From positions 5,660,914 to 5,724,913 of the forward strand of contig OX438749.1 in NCBI GenBank assembly GCA_949316235.1: DNA of 64,000 bases, given 5' to 3'. Below the pieces are notes generated by a model that had not been told where the DNA came from, ran no database searches, and saw nothing but the letters and a program-made list of their open reading frames with translations. Source of the DNA: Oegoconia quadripuncta (lineage: Eukaryota > Arthropoda > Insecta > Lepidoptera > Autostichidae). Every line of letters begins with the position of its first letter. Positions within the stretch are counted from its first letter, which is position 1. Both the position numbers and the translations under genes were made by a program. Below, one piece after another: positions 55,820 through 64,000 of this stretch.

Positions 55820-56960
55820 TAATTCGATACCAGGAAGCCATGGTTAAAATGTTGGTCCTCGGTGTGAACATGGTTTTTAGCTTATCCAAAAGGCCGACAT
55901 TGCTTGGATTTCTTTGCTGCCTGTAATACGGTCGCACATGACCTCTTTGTTACACCGAGATAGACCATAGATAATGGCCAATAGCAGTAGACAATGGCAG
56001 GAGGAGGGGTCTATGCTAAGTCGCTGCTAAATATGCGTATGCGGTGAGGTAATTATGCTAATATGGGGTTATATTATAACTTATGGCTGTCGTTTTGTTT
56101 ATGATAGCTATAAATGGATAGACATTGGACTCTAATTTGATATAAGACTTTAAGACAGACCGACTGGTCTTGTTTCATTTTTGTACCCCCCCATTTAAAT
56201 CTTTATTCTTTTAGTAGGACCCAAAGCAGCACAGAATACCTAAACTAAGTTTAACAATATTACCTACAGTTATTACAATAAGTATCTAAATATAGTTAGT
56301 AGTATTACAAAATAATTTACCTTAAAAATATATTAATTAATGCTACATATTTATATTTAGTACACGATACATTTACTGTTACTTGTTATATTTCTGTGTA
56401 ACAAAAAATACCAAAATAATATTATAATAATTTTTCTAATGAAGTGATGAAGCCATTACCACTTTATTAAAATAAATTATAACCAAATGCAGTATAATTC
56501 TAAAAAGTTAGTCAAAGATGCTATTCAGTTATGCTATTCAGTTTCACAGCAAAACAAAGTAGGTAAACAATTAATATATATAAATATTGTGCTTTGCTGC
56601 ACAATAATACAGTGATGCTGTGCAAGTGAAGGGAAGTGTAAATTAAAGTGCGTAGCAAAGCTTTCGGGTTCCCACAAGAAGCCGCAAAATCTTCCGCAAA
56701 GCATTCTGCCATTTTACTGAAGAATTACTACAGAATGTTTTCGTGTTTAGGCTGGCTTTACTGCCAAGCCATAATTTATTAATAATAAAAAAAATAACTC
56801 ATAGCAAGATATGTAAATATATATACAATACGCACCGAAACAGATGGGTCGAATCTTAGCTGAAAACCTTAGGGTTTTTGGTACTCTTGTAGTCATACTA
56901 AATATGCAAAACTTTTCGTAAATTTCTTTTTAATTTCATTAATTTATGAGTAAGCAGTTA
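55820..56960. other. Intergenic, nothing recognised
   Basis: AT-rich, short ORFs only, downstream of the FABP-like gene. Confidence 0.6.
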
Positions 56961-56962
56961 CA

Positions 56963-56972
56963 TTTATTTATT
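56963..56972 (-). terminator. Candidate poly(A) signals for the FABP-like gene
   Basis: Two overlapping AATAAA motifs lie on the - strand about 80 bases after the stop codon at 57050-57052. Confidence 0.5.
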
Positions 56973-57049
56973 AACTTAAATAAGGTATGTGCATAATTGG
57001 TGCGCTTAAATACTGATAGGAATAAATTAACAAGCGTATATACATTGGA

Positions 57050-57109
57050 TCATTCAACAATTTCGTAATATATAGTCGCGTGTTTGTCTGATCCTTCTAT
57101 TGTGATAAT
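57050..57109 (-). CDS. FABP-like gene, terminal exon 4
   Basis: On the - strand the acceptor is ttgttacag. The exon is 60 nt: IITIEGSDKHATIYYEIVE and TGA. Length, phase and the Y-E ending fit the family's last exon. It is too short to be found without the family pattern. Confidence 0.82.
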   Translation of the reverse strand: MITIEGSDKHATIYYEIVE

Positions 57110-60100
57110 CTGTAACAAAAGAATTTTATTGCAATTTACACAGTTTGTATAACTGAGGGGAAGCTAGAAGAAAAGAAAGCAAGACAGTAGTTAAAAAATA
57201 CCTACAGGCATGACTCAGAAAAAGAGAAAGATGAAGGACAAGAATAACCTACATGAGTCCTTACACCAAGACAAAGAGGAAGGTGAAGGTCAAAAATTAC
57301 CGACATGAGTCCTTAGACCAAGAAAATGAAGAACATGATTGTCAAGACTTACCTACATGAGTCCTTAGACCAAGAAAAAGAAGAACATGATTGTCAAGAA
57401 TTACCTACATGAGTCCTTACACCAAGAAAACGAGGAAGATGATTATCAAGAATTACCTACATGAGTCTTTAGACCAAGAAAAGGAGGAAGATGAAGGTCA
57501 AGAATAACCTACATGAGTCCTTACACCAAGAGAGAGAAGAAGATGAAGGTCAAAAATTACCTACATGAGTCCTTAGAAGAACATGATTGTCAAGAATTAC
57601 CTACATGAGTACTTAGACCAAGTAAAAGAAGAACATGTTTGTCAAGAATTCCTATATGAGTCCTTAGACCAAGAAAAGGAGGAAGATTAAAGTCAAGAAT
57701 TACCTACATGAGTCCTTACACCAAGACATAGAGGAAGATGAAGGTCAAAAATTACCTACATGAGTCCTTACACCATGACATAGAGGAAGATGAAGGTCAA
57801 AAATTACCTACATGAGTCCTTACACCAACAAAAAGAGGAAGATTAAGGTCAAGACTTACCTACAGGAGCCCTTAAATCAAGAAAAAGAGAAATACGTAGA
57901 TCATACCAACTTGAGCCCTTAAACTAAGGAAATGGGTTCTTTCTTACATAGGTAGGTAAGGTACATAAGGCAGGCCATCCGTCTGTGGGACTCTCTACCT
58001 GTGTTGTGTTGTGTTGTGTTGTGTTGTGTTGTGTTGTGTTGTGTTGTGTTGTGTTGCGTTGCGTTGCGTTGCGTTGCGTTGCGTTCCGTTGCGTTGCGTT
58101 GCGTTGCGTTGCGTTGCATTGCATTGCATTGCATTGCCTTGCATTGCATTGTATTGCATTGTATTGCATTATATTGCATTGTATTGTATTGTATTGTACA
58201 TTAAGTTTTCGTAAATATGCGATTCCAAATATCCATACTATGATATCCATACTTCATTATTATAGTAAATGCGAAAATCTGATTGTCTAAACGGTTTTCA
58301 CGCTTAAATTGCCACCGTTTTGAAATTTGGCATTAAGGACATAGGGCTACGTTTTAATCGACATCCAAAAAGGACGAAGTCATGTCCGCGATAAAATAAT
58401 TCATTACAATGCAATTCTGGCGAATTTCTTCTGCATTTACGAGTATGTGTGTACAAATACTATTTATGTGCGCGACACCTACTCAGCTAACTTAGGCCCG
58501 TATTAATAAACCATTCTCAAGACTGAGAACAGTCTTGTGACTGGTCTCAAGTAAACGTATTGATTAATAAACCTCACTTGAGACCTGAAACGCACGTGCT
58601 TACTCAAGCAGTACTCACTTGAGAGGTGAGTGTATTAATAAACGAAATTCAAGACTGTCATTCATTCGCCGCCGAGGCGAATATTTGAGAAGTGATCTCA
58701 GCTGAGTAGACCTCAAGATTGGTTTATAAATTAGCACGGAGCTTGAGATAGCGTCAACTGCTTAAGATGCTGCGAGATGCGTATCTCGGTTGATACAGCC
58801 TCAAGACTTGTATTGAGATTGGTTTGTTAATACGGGCCTTCTAGACAGTATTAAAGAGAAAAAAAACGGTCTAAAAAAAAACAAGGTAAGAACTAAGGCA
58901 ATGGTGTCGATTCGGATGTACACCAACTAAACTAAACTAAACTAAAACCAGTTTTAAAGTATTTTTTCTTTCTCCCTGCAACAGTACGATGCGACGGCAC
59001 CACTCCAAAACTGGTTTTAGTTTAGTTTAGTTTAGTTGGTGTACATCCGAATCGACACCATTGAGTACTATATTAATTCTGTGTCATTGCTCTACAGTCT
59101 TTGTGTGTATGTATGAGTGAGAGAGTGTAGTATTTACTAAAACGAATGCGACTACATTGAATGTAATACAACTCAAATCTACGTAAAAAAGATATTAGAT
59201 TTCATATAAAATACCGCATGGTGTGCGAGTTGTGGGCAAATGCGCCCACTATTTGGACTCCTACCTACAACCGCCAGACGCAAACGGGGCAGACCGCGAA
59301 AACGGTGGAGAGACGAGCTTGACAGTTTTGATAAGGGATGGTTTGTGCTCGCCAAGAACAGAAACGATTGGAAACAGATGAGGGAGGCCTTTGCCCAGCA
59401 GTGGGACACTATGGGCTCTTAATAAAATAATAATAATAATAAAATACCGAGACGCCTACCATTTTAGTTTCTTTATCCCCGAACTCTCTTCTAAAGTATG
59501 AAATCTTCCCGTCTGGCTGCTTGATCACTTGTTTGAGTACGTTGTCGCTCTCCAAAGTGTATGTCACTTTCACCTTTAAATAAAACACACTTATATTTTA
59601 TATTAGGTACTTACCTATGAAATTGGCGTTTTGTATGAAGAATTTCATTAAGACCGTTTTCTCCATACAAACATTTATGATTTTTTTTTGGGAACGGCAA
59701 ATCCAAATTTAGCTAAACTTTGTGTGTATTATCGGATAACATTAAGTTAAGTATAGGCAGCGTTAATTTTTAAATGTAACCGCTTTATTCAGTTTCAGCG
59801 AATCTAAGAAATGATTATGGGAAACATGATGTTAATGTAGATAGAGCATTTGTTTTGCAAAAAAAGTGTATTCGGGCCATTTGTGGTGCTTGGTTCTTAG
59901 ACTCATGCAGGCCATTGTTTAAACAGCTATGTATCTTACCATTACCCTGCATGTACGTGAAAGACATTTGCCTATTTGTTAAACCTAATCCGGAACATTT
60001 TAAGAATCGTCAGGAAATTTGTATCAGGTCTCAAAGACGACAACATGGTAACCTGTTACATCGCCCGCGCTGCCAGACATATATATATGAAAAAAATGTA

Positions 60101-60452
60101 ATAAATATGAGCATATTAATATATAACAAACTTCCTGATTATTTAATGCTGTTCCAGGGTAATAGATTTAAATCAGAATTAAATAATTTTTTATTGGATA
60201 AGTGTTTTTATAGTCTTAAGGAATATTTGGAGTTCAATGAGAACATATAAACTTAGTTAGTGAAATGCGGCTCTTGTAAAAATGACAATGATTATAATTA
60301 CATAGATTATTATTATTATTACTTTTTAAATTAATGTTATTTTTTATTATCTTGTGTTATTTTGTAAATATTTGCACACCTGCTTGCAGGTTGGATACAT
60401 TTACTGGAATTCTTAATTTTATATCTTTAAATTGTATGTATTCTTGCAAATA

Positions 60453-60490
<38 letters not shown>

Positions 60491-61353
60491 AAGAGCTCTG
60501 TTCAAATTTTTTTTATTATGTGATTTAGTCCAGAAATTAAAAAATATTTAATGTGAAACCTTATAATGTGAAAATAATATTCCATTTTCCAAATAAAAAA
60601 CAAATTTGGCTATAGCTTTGAAAATCGCAGGAATTGGTATATATGATTAACGTAGAAAAAAAAACTCCAATTTCATAGGTAAAGACCCAATATTTAAATA
60701 GGACCATCAGCTAGAGCCTGTGGGTGTATAGTGTATATAGTTTCCTCATAAGGTACCTCGCTTAGATGAGCAGCAGGCATAATTGGTACCTACATGATCA
60801 TCTCGTATTCCCAATGCAACCTCTTTTACCCCTTTTTATGGCATAACAGCGATCTGATAAAAATTAACTTGACGTTTCAAGTAACCGAACCATTTGCTAT
60901 TCATTCTCATTTAGCGATGTCAAGCAAGTTCTGGTGGTGTCAATCTTTATATAGGTGACCACTAGTGTTACCCTACTTCCGTACGAGTGTTACCCTACTT
61001 CAACGGACACGTTAACTACCCAATTTTTAGTTGGAGGCAGTAATTAAGCCAAGGCACTGACGTAATAAACACTGACAATCAAGTGGCCGCTACTGTCCGC
61101 ATTGGGCCCGCATAGTGGATTGTAGCACATGCCCTGTAAACGCCGGCAGAACCACACGTAGAAACTAGTAATAAACGAAATACCTTAGACCCGTCTCGCC
61201 TTTCCATTTCATGCTCTTCGTCAAGCCGGAAGGTGTTCGTCATTTGCTTCTGACCCGTCTGAAGGTTGAAGGTAAACGAATTGTCGTCGACTCGCGTGAA
61301 AGAGAACACTGGCGCGCTGCTCTTGAGCATGTGAATTGTTTGCTCGCTGACAT
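57050..61353 (-). CDS. Intracellular lipid-binding protein (FABP/CRABP family), exons 2-4
   Basis: Three - strand exons join as 61353-61184, 59573-59460 and 57109-57050. The reading is VSEQTIHMLKSS, then an FTFNLQTGQ--MTNTFRLDEE block, RRDGSKVKVTYTLES, KQPDGKISYFRREF and finally HATIYYEIVE before TGA. This is the second half of a ten-strand FABP beta-barrel: the family's DG-KVKS-CTLE, DGK---KREF and C-terminal R-x-Y-E regions align in order. Exon lengths (170, 114 and 60 nt) and junction phases follow the usual four-exon FABP gene. Family members bind fatty acids or retinoids in the cytosol. The Arg of the C-terminal ligand-carboxylate pair is Ile here, the Tyr remains, and the Arg of RREF is present. 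Exon 1 was not found up to 64000. Confidence 0.88.
57200..57930 (+). repeat. 52-bp minisatellite in the FABP last intron
   Basis: About fourteen imperfect copies of a 52-base unit (caagaaaaagaagaacatga, then ttgtcaagaattacctacat, then gagtccttagac). Copies diverge by substitutions and short deletions. Confidence 0.93.
58001..58197 (+). repeat. Graded pentanucleotide array
   Basis: About forty pentamers change in order along the array: GTGTT, then GCGTT, then GCATT (with a few GTATT interspersed), then GTATT. It lies within an FABP intron. Confidence 0.97.
58495..58838. mobile_element. TIR element ggcccgtattaataaacc
   Basis: 344 bp with ends ggcccgtattaataaaccat and ggtttgttaatacgggcc. A TTA precedes the left end. 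Internal short inverted repeats (ctcaagac, cttgagac) recur. Harbinger-like by its flank (inference). Confidence 0.78.
58899..59063. mobile_element. Short foldback element, third copy
   Basis: Same TIRs, with the middle in the opposite orientation to the other two copies. It lies in the FABP intron between exons 4 and 3. Confidence 0.9.
59180..59425 (+). pseudogene. LINE ORF2 C-terminal relic
   Basis: The translation shows RRKRGRPRKRWRDELDSF and WKQMREAFAQQWDTMG before the stop, a well-known end of LINE ORF2 proteins, followed by aataaaataataat. It ends only 35 bases from the FABP exon 3 donor side. Confidence 0.8.
59460..59573 (-). CDS. FABP-like gene, exon 3
   Basis: On the - strand the acceptor is atttaaag and the donor is gtaggc. 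The exon is 114 nt and phase 0 at both ends. It encodes VKVTYTLESDNVLKQVIKQP and DGKISYFRREFGDKETKM. Confidence 0.88.
59603..60690. mobile_element. TIR element, fourth copy, carrying a LINE fragment
   Basis: The left end ttaggtacttacctatgaaa and right end tttcataggtaaagacccaa are inverted, flanked by TA. The LINE fragment at 59826-60489 splits it after aatgattatggga. Confidence 0.85.
59826..60489 (+). pseudogene. LINE C-terminal fragment nested in an inverted-repeat element
   Basis: The translation is open for 131 residues: AFVLQKKCIRAICGAWF, then KDICLFVKPN, INMSILIYNKLPDYL and a LNNFLLDKCFYS end. This is the typical C-terminal tail of Jockey/CR1-type ORF2. The 3' UTR ends in about nine TTGA repeats at 60449-60489. 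It interrupts the element at 59603-60690. Confidence 0.85.
61184..61353 (-). CDS. FABP-like gene, exon 2
   Basis: On the - strand the acceptor is aattacag and the donor is gtattt. The exon is 170 nt, close to the family's usual exon 2. It encodes VSEQTIHMLKSSAPVFSFTR and onward to ERRDGSK. Confidence 0.88.
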
Positions 61354-61359
61354 CTGTAA

Positions 61360-61900
61360 TTTGTGTTCACTGTAAGAGGCTGATGTATACACGCGAATAA
61401 CCTTGAGTCGCGTATCTTCGCGATTATTTTATTATTATATTTGTTTGTTTTTTTTCTTAATTATTCTATGAGCGCCTAACCTCCTACAAAGGTGCCAGCT
61501 GAAAATCAGCGCTGTGGCACAGAATTAATATATTCAGTACTATATGGTTCATGCCACAGCATTATGCTGAGCTGGAACCTATATCAGCTTACATTATTAT
61601 GTTTTAGTATTATTATCTCAAAATTTTCATGTACATGCCCATTGTAAGCTGAATAAATGTTTTCTTTCTTTTCTATCTGTTCTGTCTTAATCCTTTAGCC
61701 ATCGGCAATACATTCAAAACCAAACACCAGAGACTTGATAGTCGAGGGAAACTGCGCCGACTATTAAGCTTGTCGCTGACCGTTTACCTTAGTAGTTAGT
61801 ACAGGCAGACGTGATGGACATCCATACCAACAGACGTGATGCAGCGTAAAAACCAGTATACTGAGTTTGCACACAGTTGCAAGTTGGAAACGGTGGAGAC
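61360..61900. other. FABP first intron (left part), nothing recognised
   Basis: A palindromic-like pair (gctgtggcacagaatta; catgccacagcattatg) lies near 61510-61570. No candidate for FABP exon 1 was found here. Confidence 0.5.
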
Positions 61901-61904
61901 AGTT

Positions 61905-62011
61905 CTTTTTATGCACATCGAGGTTAGCACTTGACCTCAATCACAACTGATGTTAAGTGAAGATGAGGCCGAAGGTGGAAGCGTACTGACCCGGAAACCC
62001 CAACATTTGGG
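61905..62011 (-). mobile_element. SINE3 3' fragment
   Basis: Only the last 105 or so bases of the SINE remain on the - strand. They are followed by a short SINE1 head remnant at about 62022-62045. Confidence 0.75.
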
Positions 62012-62150
62012 AACTCATTAGTTTCGCAGACAGGGTCACTATCCACTTAAAGAAGATGTACTTCTAAATATAAATGAATATATATGTATAATGAGTTGAG
62101 TGATAAAGTACTTATATCTACATATTCCAGTACTCACATTTCTTTTATAC

Positions 62151-62382
62151 GACGACCGATTGGTGTAGTGGATAGTGACCCTGTAGGCGAAACCAACGGT
62201 TGCGGGTTCGAATCTCGCAATGGGTAAATGTTTGTGTGATGAATACGAACATTTCCAGAGTCATGGATGTTTATATAAATATTTATGTATGTGTATCCGT
62301 TATCTAGTATCCATAGCACAAGATTTGCTTAGTTTGGGACTAGATGATTGGTGTAAGTATTTATTATTTATTTATTTTATTT
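62151..62382 (+). mobile_element. SINE1 copy
   Basis: Full-length on the + strand, with a small deletion after aatacgaacattt. Confidence 0.88.
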
Positions 62383-62761
62383 ATGTTATGAAACTACTAT
62401 AGAATAATATGTCAAGATTACTCAAAGTTTTGTTGCAATAATCACAGGATCGTCTAAAGAAGGTATAAAAAGATAATAAACATTAGATCATATCGAACGA
62501 ATTTAACATTGCCTTATCATTATTATCACTGTTGACAATGAGATAACTCAATTCATTCGTTATCTACGAATATTTGCATGTAGCCCAAGAATCATCCATC
62601 ATTGCAATGGTTTCATAACAAATGCAACGCTCGGTGACTCTACATTGGCTTTATCATTCATTCTTAAGTAGGTACGTACGTATGTAAACAAGTATTTTTG
62701 TATGCTTGGTTTATTTAAGATCATACTATCTAGCGTAACATCTATATTCCATAAAATTTAC

Positions 62762-63009
62762 AATAAATAATTATCCTTGATATACACACAACGCCATCTA
62801 GTTCCACTTTAAGCAACTCTTGAGTTGTGGATACCAGATGGTTGATATACTACATTTTTTTGTTTTGTAAATAAATACTTATTATAAATTAAAACATCCA
62901 TAACTCGGGTACACATGTCCGTATTCATCACACAAACATATGCGGATTCGAACCCGCAACCTTTTGGTATAGTGGTCAGCGTTGCTAACCACTACACCGA
63001 ACAGGTCGT
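62762..63009 (-). mobile_element. SINE2 copy
   Basis: Full-length on the - strand, with a short deletion before the B box. Confidence 0.85.
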
Positions 63010-63111
63010 CCAATTCCAATTTATCCAATCTATATCTATATTACTTTCACAAATACCATACATCCACGAATATATATGTATATGATATTTATATACACTA
63101 TTTCTTATATA

Positions 63112-63402
63112 CTCCTCCGTGGCTCAATGTAAACAACATTGGGTTTACGTTTCGGAGGTCGCGGGTTCGATCCCCAGCGGGGTACATATTTAGTACTCTG
63201 TTTGGTTGGTGGTAGGGCATATTAAATGTCCGCCTGGCTTGCTACCCCCATCTTATCTAAATCTGCCGCCAAACAGCGATGTTAATAGCATTGTTGTGTT
63301 CCGGTTGTCAGAGATAAGATAGGCAGTCCCCCAAATAAGATGGGGTTTCCGGGTCAATACGCTACCACCTTCGGCCTCATCTTCACTTAACATCAGGTGT
63401 GA
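63112..63402 (+). mobile_element. SINE3 copy without its A tail
   Basis: Head and body are intact on the + strand up to catcaggtgtgat. The final 30 bases are absent. Confidence 0.85.
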
Positions 63403-63559
63403 TACCAGAAAGACTAGAATACTACGACTACACATCACATTCCTAAATCACACAGTATTTTATAAACCTGACACATTCTAGTTTTTCTGGTAACACTCAT
63501 CAAAACATACACACTCGCTAACACATAACAGTAATTAAAGAAATGCCCTCTCTTGGCAA

Positions 63560-64000
63560 AAGTCAAAGTCCAGTTACAAATGCTTTATTTTGTAGGTACA
63601 CAGGGTACTCTTAAAGTAGTCAATTTTACATTTTTTAAGCTACTGCTTGTTTAAAATGCAATTTTCCCCTGAGAAGAACAAGCAAGTAACTCGAGGGGTG
63701 GCTATTTGAAAAACAGGTTTTTAAATTACATGAAGGGTTTTATATATTTCATAATTCATTGTGAAATAGCTTGGCATGCGAACGAGATGGTTATGTCCAT
63801 GGATGTTTATCATCTAACTAAATAGTCTGATATGTTATAATATGCTTTCTTAATAAGTTTCTGTTTTATAGTATCGTTAAATTTATTGAAAGGAAGATTA
63901 TGTATATCAACAGGAACCTTATTAAAAAAGCGAATGAAATACTGACTTTGCGGATGCGACTTATATCTTTATTTCTTGTATTGACGACGTGTTTATCACA
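63560..64000 (-). mobile_element. Truncated LINE copy running off the right edge
   Basis: The - strand reads the same LINE C-terminus (a VPVDIHNLPFNKFN-type stretch, then ISDYLV). The 3' UTR ends at about 63560 with tttgtaactggactttgact. The 5' part continues beyond the window. Confidence 0.8.

Noticed and set aside
56521..56712. 63-codon - strand frame as the FABP terminal exon
   Set aside because: The sequence does not match the FABP C-terminus, whereas 57050-57109 does in exact phase.
57200..57930. CRISPR-like direct repeats
   Set aside because: These are contiguous 52-bp units with no spacers. It is a minisatellite.
58001..58290. Cysteine-rich open frames on both strands over the pentanucleotide array
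   Set aside because: All frames stay open simply because the pentamers lack stops. The composition is pure repeat.

Overview
The window looks like a lepidopteran (moth or butterfly) nuclear chromosome segment. It is AT-rich and intron-rich. It carries two recognisable single-copy host genes and is otherwise dominated by transposable elements: tRNA-derived SINEs, Jockey/CR1/RTE-type LINE fragments with microsatellite tails, and short inverted-repeat DNA elements. I identified families by reading translated motifs and comparing repeats within the window. No database search was made, so family names are recognition calls.

Region 1 (about 441-17532, + strand) is nearly all of the exocyst subunit gene Sec15/EXOC6. 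Sixteen coding exons join in a consistent phase to give 755 residues and a stop. Only a short N-terminal piece should lie before the window. The exon 10/11 junction keeps frame only if a GC-AG intron is used. A SINE ends about 8 bases before the exon 11 acceptor, and a 46-bp minisatellite fills much of the exon 13/14 intron.

Region 2 (about 17.5-57 kb) has no confident host gene. It holds a nearly intact LINE (27136 to about 31950) with both ORFs open and an unusual ORF1/ORF2 junction. It also holds large foldback and terminal-inverted-repeat elements, many nested insertions, and several short-loop hairpins unrelated to each other in sequence.

Region 3 (about 57.0-61.4 kb, - strand) holds exons 2-4 of an intracellular lipid-binding protein gene (FABP family), with a phase-consistent structure typical of the family. 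Exon 1 was not found and probably lies beyond the right edge. Its introns contain a 52-bp minisatellite, a graded pentanucleotide array, three inverted-repeat elements and LINE relics.

Four SINE families recur. Three of them carry tRNA-like heads with a clear B box and account for about thirty copies. In every nesting I could read, the roughly 330-bp family (called SINE3 here) is the insert and not the target, so it appears to be the youngest. There is no bacterial-type organisation (operons, CRISPR, insertion sequences) in the window.
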